A stretch of 64,000 nucleotides of DNA from Rhizobium anhuiense. Its GTDB lineage: Bacteria > Pseudomonadota > Alphaproteobacteria > Rhizobiales > Rhizobiaceae. Of this stretch, positions 44,245-52,990 are shown one piece after another. The notes beneath the pieces are model-generated. The model was not told the origin of the DNA. It did no database searches and worked only from the letters and a program-made list of their open reading frames with translations. Both the position numbers and the translations under genes were made by a program. Location of the stretch: assembly GCF_003985145.1 (NCBI RefSeq), contig NZ_ML133523.1:186001-250000 (forward strand). Direction: 5' to 3'. Numbering within the stretch: the stretch's first letter is position 1; the number at the start of each line of letters is the position of its first letter.

Positions 44245-44326
44245 TTTCAGGCCCATCCTGTTCGCAATTTAAAGAGTAAGAGCATGATGTCGTCCGAAAA
44301 CCGCGCACACTTTTCGGCATCATGCT
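44233..44326. repeat. Rhizobial mosaic palindromic repeat between regulator and kinase genes
   Basis: Two hairpins in tandem: CGAACAGGATG / CATCCTGTTCG (44233-44264) and AGCATGATG...CCGAAAA / TTTTCGG...CATCATGCT (44281-44326). Elements of this type are, from memory, very frequent in rhizobial genomes. The regulator's stop (44242-44244) and the kinase's start (44284) both lie inside it. Confidence 0.7.
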
Positions 44327-45684
44327 CCAGCCTGCGCAGGAGCACGCCGTTCCGGCTTGCCGTCACCTTCGGCGTGCTGTTCGTCGTCGCCTTCATCTTG
44401 AGCGGCACGATCATCTATCACATGCTGCGCCTCGGCCTTGCGCGCGATCTCGAACAGTCGCTGGGCGAGATGAATTCGCTGATCGTCTCGACCTACGAAC
44501 CCAATGACACCGAAGACCTGGTCAACACACTGAACAATTATGCGAGCTTCCAATCGACCTCCGACGGGCTTTATTCGCTGACCGATGCAGGCGGGCGCAA
44601 ACTTGCCGGCAATTTCGCCGCACCCCGCATCCCGAACGGCGTCTATACCGTCACCTCCAGGGATGTCGGGCTGAAGGGGCATGAACGCTATCGGATGCAG
44701 GTGTCGACCATCGGCCCCTACAGCCTGGTGGTGGCGGAAAACTTCAACGATGTCGACGAGATGCTGCGGATCGTGCTGGTGAGCTTCGAATGGGCGGCCG
44801 CGATCGTCGTGGCGACCGCGATCGGCGGCGGCGTCTTTCTTGCCGTTCGTGCCCAGGCGCGGCTGGACAGCGTCGCCCACACGATGAACGACGTCTCGCA
44901 CGGCGCGCTCGACGCCCGTATCGCCATCAGCGGCAACGGCGACGATCTCGATATGGTGGCGCTCCAGATCAATGCGGCGCTGGAACGGCTGCAGCGCTTG
45001 GTCGAGAGCATGCGGCAGGTGAGCGCCGATATCGCCCACGACCTGAAGACGCCGCTCAACCGGCTGCGCCTGACGCTGGATGCCGCAGTGGCTGGAAATG
45101 ACCGGCAGGCGGATGTTTCGGCTCTGCTTGACGAAGCGAGACACGAGAGCGACCGGATCAACGCCACCTTCGAGGCGCTGCTGCGCATTTCGCAGATCGA
45201 GGCCGGCGCCCGCAAGGAGCGTTTCCAGGCGACCGACATCGATGCCGTGCTTGCCGTGATTTCCGAAGTCTATGTCGATGTCGCGGAAGATGCGCGCCAG
45301 TCCTTGACGATCGCGGAGCGCTGTCCCGCGCTCATTCGGGGCGACCGCGATCTGTTGATGCAGATGATCGCCAACCTGGTGGAAAACGCGATCAACCACT
45401 GCCCGGCAGGAACCGACATCACGGTTTCGCTCCGCCGCCAGGGCGGCCACGCCGTCCTCTCGGTCGCCGACAGCGGCCCCGGCATTCCCGCCGGCGAAAG
45501 GGACAAGGTCTTCCGGCGTCTCTACCGGCTAGACAAGAGCCGCACGACACCGGGAAGCGGCCTCGGACTCAGCCTCGTCAAGGCCATCGCCGAGCTGCAT
45601 TCGGCTGATATCACCATGGCGGACAATCATCCCGGCCTCATCGTTTCGGTTAGCTTCCCGCTGATGCCGGGGGAGCGGTCCTGA
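44284..45684 (+). CDS. Sensor histidine kinase
   Basis: 466 residues: helix 1 (about 24-46), a periplasmic sensor region (about 50-160), helix 2 (about 165-187), HAMP, HisKA with phospho-acceptor H252 in ADIAHDLKTPLNR, and HATPase with NLVENAINHC, DSGPGIP and GSGLGLSL. Forms a system with the OmpR-type regulator upstream. The first ~15 residues come from an intergenic repeat, and no in-frame alternative start is available before the first membrane helix. Confidence 0.9.
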   Translation: MMSSENRAHFSASCSSLRRSTPFRLAVTFGVLFVVAFILSGTIIYHMLRLGLARDLEQSLGEMNSLIVSTYEPNDTEDLVNTLNNYASFQSTSDGLYSLTDAGGRKLAGNFAAPRIPNGVYTVTSRDVGLKGHERYRMQVSTIGPYSLVVAENFNDVDEMLRIVLVSFEWAAAIVVATAIGGGVFLAVRAQARLDSVAHTMNDVSHGALDARIAISGNGDDLDMVALQINAALERLQRLVESMRQVSADIAHDLKTPLNRLRLTLDAAVAGNDRQADVSALLDEARHESDRINATFEALLRISQIEAGARKERFQATDIDAVLAVISEVYVDVAEDARQSLTIAERCPALIRGDRDLLMQMIANLVENAINHCPAGTDITVSLRRQGGHAVLSVADSGPGIPAGERDKVFRRLYRLDKSRTTPGSGLGLSLVKAIAELHSADITMADNHPGLIVSVSFPLMPGERS

Positions 45685-45752
45685 CCGCTCATCCCCGGGG
45701 GAGCGGTTCTAGCCGCTCATCCCCGGGGGAGCGGTTCTAGCCGCTCACCCTC
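45669..45752. repeat. Three tandem 28-base units, bidirectional terminator candidate
   Basis: Units begin at 45669, 45697 and 45725, each GGGGGAGCGGTTCTAGCCGC followed by TCATCCCC or a near variant; each contains the palindrome GAGCGGTTCTAGCCGCTC. The kinase TGA (45682-45684) lies in unit 1 and the converging gene's TAG (45737-45739) in unit 3. Confidence 0.7.
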
Positions 45753-46540
45753 CAAGCCGCGAGACGGCGCAAGCGGCGCGCAAACCGGCGCACCTCAGCG
45801 GCCGTGCGATAGGGCAGGACGCTCCATGGCCGGCGGCGGCCAAGCCGGTATGCCGAAAGCCCTGCCTGTATCTGGGAACAGGGATCCGCCCTTTGGCTCA
45901 CCGGCGCCGGCTCGACGAAGCAGGCGCTCAGCCCCTCATCGAACTCCAGATCGAAGGCGAGATCATAGGGCAGGCACATGGGCAGAAGCGCGCCGGCAAT
46001 CCACCCGGCCGCCTTGCGATTGATCAGATAGGCTCCGGACCCCTTCTCGCGGGTCAGTGCGATGGCAAGCGAGCGCGACGCGGTCAGCGGCTCCACCTTG
46101 TGCTTTTTCCCGGAGCTGACGGTGGACAGACGCAGGATGTCCCAGCGCGCCTGGTGCTCGAGGGCGGCATCGAGCAGCTCGGCCAGATCGTCATCGAAAT
46201 CGAGATCGTCTTCCAGAATGAGCGCGAACTCGGCATTGCTGGCGAGGAAGCGCCTGGCGCATTCGACATGGCTGAGATAGCAGCCGATCTCGAAAGGGTT
46301 CGGCCGGCGGCCGTGCCGGCTGAGATAGGCCGCTTCGTCGAAGCCCGGATGCGGCAGGCTTAGGCCCGCGCCATCGACCGCCGCCACACGCTCGAAGGCA
46401 AGGCCGACGCTTGCCAGCAGGCGCTCCATTCGAAACCTGCGCAATGGCGCACGGTCGAGATTGATCAGGTAGGTGTTGACCCGCAGGCTGACCGGATGAA
46501 TGGCCGGCATAAGGGTGGCGGGTGCGGCGCGCATATTCAT
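45737..46540 (-). CDS. Glycosyltransferase family 25 protein
   Basis: 267 residues from ATG 46540 (GAGGT about 10 bases upstream). TYLINLDRAPLRRFRMERLL is the GT25 start, GCYLSHVECARRFLA and ALILEDDLDFDDDL give the acidic metal/sugar-nucleotide site, and YLINRKAAGWI follows. GT25 proteins add sugars such as galactose in LPS or capsule synthesis. No other LPS gene is adjacent. Confidence 0.85.
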   Translation of the reverse strand: MNMRAAPATLMPAIHPVSLRVNTYLINLDRAPLRRFRMERLLASVGLAFERVAAVDGAGLSLPHPGFDEAAYLSRHGRRPNPFEIGCYLSHVECARRFLASNAEFALILEDDLDFDDDLAELLDAALEHQARWDILRLSTVSSGKKHKVEPLTASRSLAIALTREKGSGAYLINRKAAGWIAGALLPMCLPYDLAFDLEFDEGLSACFVEPAPVSQRADPCSQIQAGLSAYRLGRRRPWSVLPYRTAAEVRRFARRLRRLAAWRVSG

Positions 46541-46868
46541 GAGAGAGCTACCTCGACTTGGCAATGACGGCGCCAAGCTGCGCTCCAATCCTCACGGGGA
46601 CCTCGCCCCAGCTATACATTTTCGTAAAGTGGCCGGCAGAGTGCCCAGGCCTGCATTCTTACGGATTGGTATAGTCCCGGCAAAGGACGCGTAAGAATGC
46701 CGCGCTACCAGCTCTCTTGCGACACGCAGCGGGCCCTTCCCTTCCCCCGATCAGAATGCAACCAACGCGCCTTCGATGACGATAGCGACCCACTGCGTGC
46801 CGCACCGGATGATCCTTGGCTTGAGCACGCCGCTCAGCGCCCTCACCCACCACAGACGGAGACCAACG
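46541..46868. other. Intergenic stretch with long dyad
   Basis: 328 bases without a gene. GCATTCTTACG (46653-46663) is exactly inverted at 46690-46700 around a 26-base spacer, a possible operator or stem-loop in the region leading to the cupredoxin gene. Confidence 0.45.
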
Positions 46869-47306
46869 ATGAAACCACGTGCCAGATTGCTGCCCCTGCT
46901 TGCCGGAGCTGCCATTCTCGCCTGCTCGGCCGGAACAAGCTTTGCCGCCACGGTGATCAATGTCACGGAAGATGGAGAGGGCGGCGGGGCGATGTCGCTG
47001 AAGCTCGACCCGCCAACGGTGAAAGCCGGCCCCGCGACCTTCGCAGTCCACAACGATGCGATGACCGAGCAGCATGAAATGGTCGTCGTTCGCCTGAAAT
47101 CCCCGGACCTGCCCATCCCGGTCAACGCCACCAAGAATCGCATCGATGAATCGAAGCTGAAAAGCCTGGGCGAGGTTTCCGATCTGAAACCAGGCGCCAG
47201 CGGCAAGCTGAACGCCAGGCTGACGCCGGGGACCTACCTGCTCTTCTGCAACATGAAGGGCCACTACGAAGCCGGGATGCAAGCCAGGCTGACGGTTACG
47301 CCGTAG
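46869..47306 (+). CDS. Secreted cupredoxin-like copper protein
   Basis: 145 residues from ATG 46869 (GGAG 7 bases upstream). A signal peptide (about 1-32) precedes a plastocyanin-like barrel. Probable copper ligands are a His in the EQHEM segment and Cys, His and Met in LLFCNMKGHYEAGM. Likely a periplasmic electron carrier or copper-binding protein. A strong hairpin follows. Confidence 0.75.
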   Translation: MKPRARLLPLLAGAAILACSAGTSFAATVINVTEDGEGGGAMSLKLDPPTVKAGPATFAVHNDAMTEQHEMVVVRLKSPDLPIPVNATKNRIDESKLKSLGEVSDLKPGASGKLNARLTPGTYLLFCNMKGHYEAGMQARLTVTP

Positions 47307-47321
47307 GGCGTGCGACTGCCC

Positions 47322-47352
47322 GCTCGGCGGCGAACAGCTCTCGCCGCCGAGC
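47322..47352 (+). terminator. Hairpin after the cupredoxin gene
   Basis: Perfect 12-base stem GCTCGGCGGCGA / TCGCCGCCGAGC with a 7-base loop, 16 bases past the stop codon. No U-tract follows, so termination strength is uncertain. Confidence 0.5.
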
Positions 47353-47550
47353 AGCGAACCGCAGGAAAGGCCAGCGCCAGACGATGAAGGAACCGCTCCC
47401 GCCTCATTCGCCGGCATAGCGATTCCCTCTTGGCGCGGCCCGTCCGATTTGCAGGCCTCTGATGGCGGGCGGCCTGCCGCAGACATGACAAAACGCGCTT
47501 TTTGCGCTACTACTTGACGCCGGAAATGATTGTCAGCCAGGGGGAGCGCC

Positions 47551-48192
47551 ATGACCTCGTATGACTCTGACAAGGCCGCCAAACTTCATCGCGAATTGCA
47601 TAGCCACCTTCCGCCGGCACCGGCGTTGCGTCTGAAGGCCCTGGAAACGGTTCTGACCGAAAAGGGCTTTCTCGGTGCCGATGCTGTCGACATGTGGCTC
47701 GACAACTATTCAGAGAATGTCGGGCCGATGAACGGCGCCAAGGTGATTGCACATGCCTGGACGGATCAAGCCTTCGCCGATCGGCTGGCGGGGAATGCGA
47801 TCTCTGCTTTTGCAGAGGTGGTGCCAAGCGTCGAGCCGGACTACAATCTGCGCGCAGTCTTCAACACGCCGGATGTTCACAACCTGATCGTCTGCACCCT
47901 GTGCTCCTGCTATCCGCTCGGCATCCTCGGCATGTCGCCTTCCTGGTATAAATCGACCGAGTACAGGGCGCGTGCCGTCCGCAATCCTCGTGGCGTCCTG
48001 CAGGAGTTCGGCATCGTGTTGCCGGAATCCGTAGAAATCAGGGTATGGGATTCAACATCCGATCGTCGTTACATGGTCATTCCGCAGCGGCCCGACGGGA
48101 CCGAAGGCTGGTCGGAACAGCAGCTTGCCTCGCTCGTCACCCGCAACTCGATGATCGGCACGGCCAGGGATCTCGCACCGAGGGCCAGTTGA
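47551..48192 (+). CDS. nthA: Nitrile hydratase alpha subunit, cobalt type
   Basis: 213 residues from ATG 47551 (GGGGGAG upstream). The metal-claw motif VCTLCSCYP (114-122) has Thr between the first two Cys, the pattern of cobalt rather than iron enzymes. The enzyme hydrates nitriles to amides. Its stop overlaps the beta-subunit start (TGATG). Confidence 0.9.
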   Translation: MTSYDSDKAAKLHRELHSHLPPAPALRLKALETVLTEKGFLGADAVDMWLDNYSENVGPMNGAKVIAHAWTDQAFADRLAGNAISAFAEVVPSVEPDYNLRAVFNTPDVHNLIVCTLCSCYPLGILGMSPSWYKSTEYRARAVRNPRGVLQEFGIVLPESVEIRVWDSTSDRRYMVIPQRPDGTEGWSEQQLASLVTRNSMIGTARDLAPRAS

Positions 48193-48830
48193 TGGATACC
48201 ATCCACGATCTCGGCGGCAGACAGGGATTTGGGCCGGTTTTACACCAGTTCGATGATGACCAGCACATGTTTCCTGAAGAATGGAAAGCACGTGTCTGGG
48301 CGATTGCGATGATGTCGATGTCGAAACTCAGCCAGCAAGAAACCGGATGGACGCTCGACTGGTATCGCCACGTTCTGGAACGGTTGCCGCCCGACCTCTA
48401 TCTCCGCTTCGACTATTTCGAAAAGTGGATGCTGGCAATGATGGTCACGGCGATCGATGAAGGCATTGCAGATGTCCAGGAATTCGTGGACGGGCATGCA
48501 AGGTCTGCGACGATGCAGTTGCGCCATATGCCGCCGCAGGCAGAGAGCGCGAAAACCATTGATTCCTTCAAACCCGGCGACAAGGTCCTCGCCAAGCGAG
48601 ACAGCGGTTCGATGCACACCCGTTTGCCATCCTACGTGCGAGGGCGCCGCGGTATCGTCGAAAGCGTGACAGGGCCGCAGCCTCTGCCGGATCTTTCCGC
48701 GACCGGCAGAATTTCCATCGAGCAGACCTACGCGGTTCGCTTCGATATGAAGGAGCTTTGGCCCGAAGCGGCTGACAGCCGCGACGTGCTGCTGATCGAC
48801 ATGTGGGAGAGCTACCTTGACCCGGCCTGA
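48192..48830 (+). CDS. nthB: Nitrile hydratase beta subunit
   Basis: 212 residues from ATG 48192. MDTIHDLGGRQGFGPV is the characteristic beta-subunit start, with YFEKWMLAMM and a C-terminal SH3-like barrel (FKPGDKVLAK, YVRGRRGIVE). It pairs with the alpha subunit in the active heterodimer. It overlaps the next gene by 14 bases. Confidence 0.9.
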   Translation: MDTIHDLGGRQGFGPVLHQFDDDQHMFPEEWKARVWAIAMMSMSKLSQQETGWTLDWYRHVLERLPPDLYLRFDYFEKWMLAMMVTAIDEGIADVQEFVDGHARSATMQLRHMPPQAESAKTIDSFKPGDKVLAKRDSGSMHTRLPSYVRGRRGIVESVTGPQPLPDLSATGRISIEQTYAVRFDMKELWPEAADSRDVLLIDMWESYLDPA

Positions 48831-49167
48831 GATTTCCCGTGCTTCTCTTCGATCTCGCGACCGAAATCCCGCCTTCCAGGAGCAATGGCATGCGCAAGTC
48901 GTCGCGATTGTCGAACTGCTGCTCGCTTCGGGAAAACTGGATCCGGAGGACTGGTCGCAAACTCTGGGCGCGGAGCTCGAAAAGCGCGCACGCGCTGGTG
49001 AGACCGACGACGATGCGACCTATTACGGGGCGTTCAAGGCGGCCCTCGAACTTGTTCTCGATCGTACCGGAATAGCGTCTTATTCGGAAGTGGATCGGCG
49101 CGAGAGCGCATGGCGTCAAGCCTATCTCAGCACGCCTCATGGCAGGCCGGTGACGCTCCCAGGCTAA
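48817..49167 (+). CDS. Nitrile hydratase accessory (metallochaperone/activator) protein
   Basis: 116 residues from TTG 48817 (GGGAGAG upstream), overlapping nthB. NPAFQEQWHAQVVAIVELLL and a C-terminal helical part match the beta-like activator proteins needed for cobalt insertion. The order alpha, beta, activator is usual for cobalt nitrile hydratases. No amidase gene is in the window. Confidence 0.8.
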   Translation: MTRPEISRASLRSRDRNPAFQEQWHAQVVAIVELLLASGKLDPEDWSQTLGAELEKRARAGETDDDATYYGAFKAALELVLDRTGIASYSEVDRRESAWRQAYLSTPHGRPVTLPG

Positions 49168-49289
49168 TGCACCGAGGCCGAGACCTGAGTTCAAACTTTG
49201 CCGACGCAGCCAACTCTGACTATACAGCTCGATCGGGCAAACTCCTGCCCCTCAGGCATCCTCGAACAGTCTCTGAAAAGGGGAAAATC

Positions 49290-49985
49290 TTGGCCGAGAA
49301 TGATTATGATGCGTTCGCGGCGGCTTATGATGCCGATAACGAGGTCAATGCCTGGAATGCCTATTACGAGCGGCCGGCTATTCTTGCCCTGGTTGGCGAC
49401 GCCGCCGGGCTTTCCGTGCTCGATGCCGGATGCGGCGGCGGGGCGCATGCGGCAGCGCTGATCGAGCGCGGGGCTGTCGTGACCGGGATCGACGCAAGTG
49501 CCGGCATGCTTGATATCGCGCAGCGTCGCCTGGAAGGGCGCGCGCGCCTGCTGACCGCTGATCTCAACGAGCCATTGCCGTTTAGGGACAAGGCTTTCGA
49601 CCTGATCCTTGCCTCGCTCGTCATGCATTATCTGCCCGACTGGTCGAGGCCGCTTTCGGAATTCAACCGGCTGCTCGCGGCGGGCGGTCGCCTCGTTTTT
49701 TCCACGCACCATCCCTTCATGGATCACGCCTCGACCGGCCGAGACAATTATTTCGAGACTTACAGCTTCGATGAGACCTGGCAGCGCGGCGGAAGGGAGA
49801 TCGCCATGCGCTTCTGGCATCGGCCGCTGCACGCCATGTTCGAGGCGCTGAAGTCGGCCGGATTTCAGATCGACATCGTCAGCGAGCCCCAGCCCGACCC
49901 GCAAGCCCGCACGCTTTTTCCGCAGGCCTATCAGAGCCTGACGACCAAGCCGCGGTTCCTGTTCTTTTCGGTGGTGAAAGTGTGA
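49290..49985 (+). CDS. Class I SAM-dependent methyltransferase
   Basis: 231 residues from TTG 49290 (AAGGGGA upstream). SAM-binding motif VLDAGCGGGAHAAAL, acidic VTGIDASAGML, and motif IV ILASLVMHYLPDW. Similar proteins methylate small molecules; substrate unknown. It may be independent of the nitrile hydratase operon. Confidence 0.8.
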   Translation: MAENDYDAFAAAYDADNEVNAWNAYYERPAILALVGDAAGLSVLDAGCGGGAHAAALIERGAVVTGIDASAGMLDIAQRRLEGRARLLTADLNEPLPFRDKAFDLILASLVMHYLPDWSRPLSEFNRLLAAGGRLVFSTHHPFMDHASTGRDNYFETYSFDETWQRGGREIAMRFWHRPLHAMFEALKSAGFQIDIVSEPQPDPQARTLFPQAYQSLTTKPRFLFFSVVKV

Positions 49986-50258
49986 CGACGGGTGCTGGTA
50001 CCGGGGTCTGTTGACTCTCTCGGGCGTGGTGTTCCGAGGTCGCGGAGCTATCCCTGCCTTTGAAATAGCACCGCCGGACGGCGGCTTGCTTATCGAAGGA
50101 TAAAGCTGCCGTTCGAGGTCGATCCGAGGAACGTGCTATGTGTTAGGATGCGACCCGAAGGCGGAATGCGGAATGCGACAGACGCACTGCGAGGGGCGGT
50201 GTGATCGCACCCGAATTTGCGCGACCGAGAGCCGACGTTCAAAGGGGAGACGAGGACG

Positions 50259-51368
50259 ATGCCGACACCACAGCAACCCAGTCTGATAGTTCGACAGAAA
50301 TCCCCACCGAATATCGAGTTTCCGTTTGCGTCGCTCTCCGATTGGCTGATCCCGACCGAGCAGTTCTTCGTGCGAAACCATTTCCCGTCGCCGGACATCG
50401 ATGCGCGAGACTGGAGATTGCGCGTCGGCGGGGCGGTGGAGCGGCCGATCGAACTTGACCTCGACAGCATCAAGGCGATGCGGAGCACGACTTTATCAGC
50501 CGTCGTCGAGTGTGCAGGGAATGGCCGCGTCTACTATGAGCCGCCGAAGGAGGGGTTGCAGTGGCAGAACGGAGCCGTCGGCAATGCCGCGTGGACAGGT
50601 GTTCTTCTGCGCGAGATTTTGGAAATGGCGGGCGTTAAGCCAACCGCATGTGAGGTTCTGCTCGCAGGCGCCGACAGCGGCGTCGTCGACACGAACAAGA
50701 AAACGGCTTCTCCCGGCCCCATCGCTTTTGCGCGCAGTTTACCGCTTGAGAAGGCCATCGCTGACAGCACGATCCTTGCCTATTCGATGAACGAGGCGCC
50801 GTTGACGCGCGATCACGGCTACCCGCTGCGCGCGGTCGTGGGTGGCTGGTTCGGCATGGCTTGGGTCAAGTGGATCACGGATATCACGGTTGTGGAGCAA
50901 CCGTTCCTTGGCTACTGGCAGGCGCGCGACTATTTCCGTTGGGAGCGCAACCTCGGGGAACCCAGGCTGGTCCCCCTTGCGGAGATGGAGGTCAAAGCGC
51001 AGATCGCGCGTCCCGTCCAGGGGGCGCAGCTCATCGCCGGCCAACCGTACCGGATTTTTGGAGCCGCTTGGAGCGGAGAGGCTCCTATCCGGCAGGTGCA
51101 GGTCTGCACCGGAGATGGCAGGGGCTGGCGCGAGGGAAGGCTCCTCGAAACAGAACGTCCCTTTGCATGGCGCTTGTGGGAGTACATGTGGACCCCTGAA
51201 GAAGTGGGGCGATATACACTGCGATGTCGCGCTGTCGATGGGGCGGGGAGCGTGCAGCCCGAGCTCCAGCGTTCCGACTGCGAGAGCTACGCGGCCAATT
51301 GGATCATTCCGGTGGAGGTTACGGTCGTTCCCGAGCCACAGACGTACCAGGAGGAATTCGTGATCTGA
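50259..51368 (+). CDS. Sulfite-oxidase-type molybdopterin enzyme
   Basis: 369 residues from ATG 50259 (AGGGGAGA upstream). The molybdopterin domain (about 30-230) has RNHFPSP and the Cys ligand in VVECAGNGR; PLRAVVGGWFGMAWVKWI precedes the C-terminal dimerisation domain (about 250-365). There is no Tat signal, so it is probably cytoplasmic. It belongs to the broad sulfite oxidase/YedY-like group; the substrate is inferred only. Confidence 0.85.
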   Translation: MPTPQQPSLIVRQKSPPNIEFPFASLSDWLIPTEQFFVRNHFPSPDIDARDWRLRVGGAVERPIELDLDSIKAMRSTTLSAVVECAGNGRVYYEPPKEGLQWQNGAVGNAAWTGVLLREILEMAGVKPTACEVLLAGADSGVVDTNKKTASPGPIAFARSLPLEKAIADSTILAYSMNEAPLTRDHGYPLRAVVGGWFGMAWVKWITDITVVEQPFLGYWQARDYFRWERNLGEPRLVPLAEMEVKAQIARPVQGAQLIAGQPYRIFGAAWSGEAPIRQVQVCTGDGRGWREGRLLETERPFAWRLWEYMWTPEEVGRYTLRCRAVDGAGSVQPELQRSDCESYAANWIIPVEVTVVPEPQTYQEEFVI

Positions 51369-51564
51369 TCACCCGCTGGGACGGAATGGCGGCTTTTCGC
51401 GCTTTGTTGCCGTGAGGTTTCGACGGCAAACCCCGATGGCAGGGCTGCTTCTGTGCTTCATCTTCGAAAGCGGACGAGATCTTCCAATTCACTGTCACCC
51501 ATTGACGTGAACCGGTTTCACCCCAATACGGTCAGGCCAGCCAGACGACAACAGGAGTGTAATA

Positions 51565-51798
51565 GTGAGCGAACCGACCGTAGCCGATGCAACAAACCGC
51601 ATTTATGAGTCGCTCCAGGCGGACAACGCCGACATCGACGCGCATATCGCCGCTCTCAAGGCGGCGTTGACGCGGGCGGGTTTAAAAGAGGCCGTATTCG
51701 ACCCGGCCAGGCTCGTGCAGAATAACCGGTCCGGCAGGAAGCGAATGCAGGCCTACTTTCGCCAGCGCGGTGTCATGGTGACATTCTCAGCCTCGTGA
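51565..51798 (+). CDS. Small unknown protein
   Basis: 77 residues from GTG 51565 (AGGAG 7 bases upstream). Helical N-terminal half (RIYESLQADNADIDAHIAAL) and a basic C-terminal half (NNRSGRKRMQAYFRQRG). No family recognised. Confidence 0.55.
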   Translation: MSEPTVADATNRIYESLQADNADIDAHIAALKAALTRAGLKEAVFDPARLVQNNRSGRKRMQAYFRQRGVMVTFSAS

Positions 51799-52185
51799 AG
51801 CCTTACTATGAAGGCAGACGGCTGTAATCACCTCAGTGAGCCGAGCAGCGTGACGTCGGGGCATTTGCGACACTGCGGGGCCGAGCAATTCCGGCGTCAA
51901 CCGCCCCTCGCCCCGCCGTAAGCTCCCTGCTCGCCCACAAGAGCAGCAGCGGCAGCGGCATCCGGCTGAGGTCTTCGGCTCGATCGGCCGGTTCTGGCGA
52001 AAACACACGCCCCACCCTCCGTCATCCCAGGCCTTGAGCCTGGGATCCATGCCCGTGGCTGATGGAGGCAGGGGTGGATCCTCGGGTCAAGCCCGAGGAC
52101 GACGGAGGGTGGGGTGAGCTCTGCGGCAAATACAGTGATGGCGGATGGGATGTGGGCGAATATCGCGTCCGTCGCCCCGTCATCA
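51799..52185. other. Intergenic stretch with repeat element
   Basis: 387 bases between the small unknown gene and the phage-like operon. It contains the complete palindromic element at 52010-52114; the rest shows no gene. Confidence 0.5.
52010..52114. repeat. Complete rhizobial palindromic element, 105 bases
   Basis: Terminal inverted repeats CCCCACCCTCCGTC / GACGGAGGGTGGGG enclose two hairpins, CCCAGGC...GCCTGGG and CCTCGGG...CCCGAGG. Partial copies are at 10977, 13356 and 14056. Size and double-palindrome plan recall the rhizobial intergenic mosaic elements (RIME), though I cannot confirm identity by sequence. Confidence 0.7.
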
Positions 52186-52779
52186 TCACCCAGCCCTCGC
52201 CCCCCGCAACGCCGTCAAACCCCTGCGCAGCCACAGCAATTGCTGCGGCGGCATCTGGCGCAAATGGTCGTAGTCCATCACCGTCACATTATAGACCGTG
52301 CTCCTGACCTGCGGTCCATCAGGGCAGCGCAGCAGGATGCCCTGCAGGGCCATCATGCGGTTGCTGGCCTTGCGGGCGCGGTCGGCGTGGGTGTCGGTCA
52401 CCTCGCCTTCATGGCCCTTGACGGCAAAGAGCGATTGCGCCCTCGGGCTCGGGGCCGGGATGCCTGTGGTCTTGTGGTAGCGGGCGATGGCCTCGGCATA
52501 GTCGTCGCCGGCCTGGCGCTGCTCGGCGGTGATCAGGCCGTCGAGGAACATGCGGCCGAGGGTGTAGCCGGCAAAGGGGCTTTTGACCGTCTCGTCGGCC
52601 ACCGTCCGACCGAAGCCGTGGATGCGGCGGCGGGCCGATATCGCCACGCTGATATTCTCCTTCTCGGTTTCGAAGGGCTTGATCTTGCCGCAGGGAAAGC
52701 GCTCGACATTCTCCTTGCGCGGCCGGCCGGCGCCCTTGTTGACCCGTCCTGTCTTCACCTTGGTGGCTTTGCCGCCCAT
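52186..52779 (-). CDS. Unknown protein, last gene of the leftward early operon
   Basis: 197 residues. A basic start (MGGKATKVKTGRVNKGAGRP, AT-hook-like GRPRK) and a helical remainder (AGYTLGRMFLDGLITAEQRQ). No family recognised. It starts 14 bases after the LuxR-type gene's stop and is probably co-transcribed. Confidence 0.6.
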   Translation of the reverse strand: MGGKATKVKTGRVNKGAGRPRKENVERFPCGKIKPFETEKENISVAISARRRIHGFGRTVADETVKSPFAGYTLGRMFLDGLITAEQRQAGDDYAEAIARYHKTTGIPAPSPRAQSLFAVKGHEGEVTDTHADRARKASNRMMALQGILLRCPDGPQVRSTVYNVTVMDYDHLRQMPPQQLLWLRRGLTALRGARAG

Positions 52780-52792
52780 GCTGATCGTCCTT

Positions 52793-52990
52793 CTATCGAA
52801 TGATGCCGTTTCTGAGTGCCGCGGCGACCAGCGCCGTATCCTTGAAGACGCCGAGCCGCGCCTTGGCGTTTGATATGTGCGTATTCACGGTGATGTGGGA
52901 GATGCCGAGAATGGTGCCGATCTCGGCGGCCGTCTTGCCCGCCGCCATCCAGCGGATGATTTCGGTTTCGCGTGGGGTGACCTTGCTCAT
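52793..52990 (-). CDS. Stand-alone LuxR-type HTH protein
   Basis: 65 residues from ATG 52990. A single GerE/LuxR DNA-binding domain (TPRETEIIRWMAAGKTAAEI, LGISHITVNTHISNAKARLG) without a sensor domain. Start and upstream stop overlap as ATGA. Probably a transcriptional regulator of phage-like origin. Confidence 0.75.
   Translation of the reverse strand: MSKVTPRETEIIRWMAAGKTAAEIGTILGISHITVNTHISNAKARLGVFKDTALVAAALRNGIIR

Noticed and set aside
45669..45752. CRISPR-like array
   Set aside because: Units are contiguous without unique spacers, there are only three, and no cas gene is nearby.
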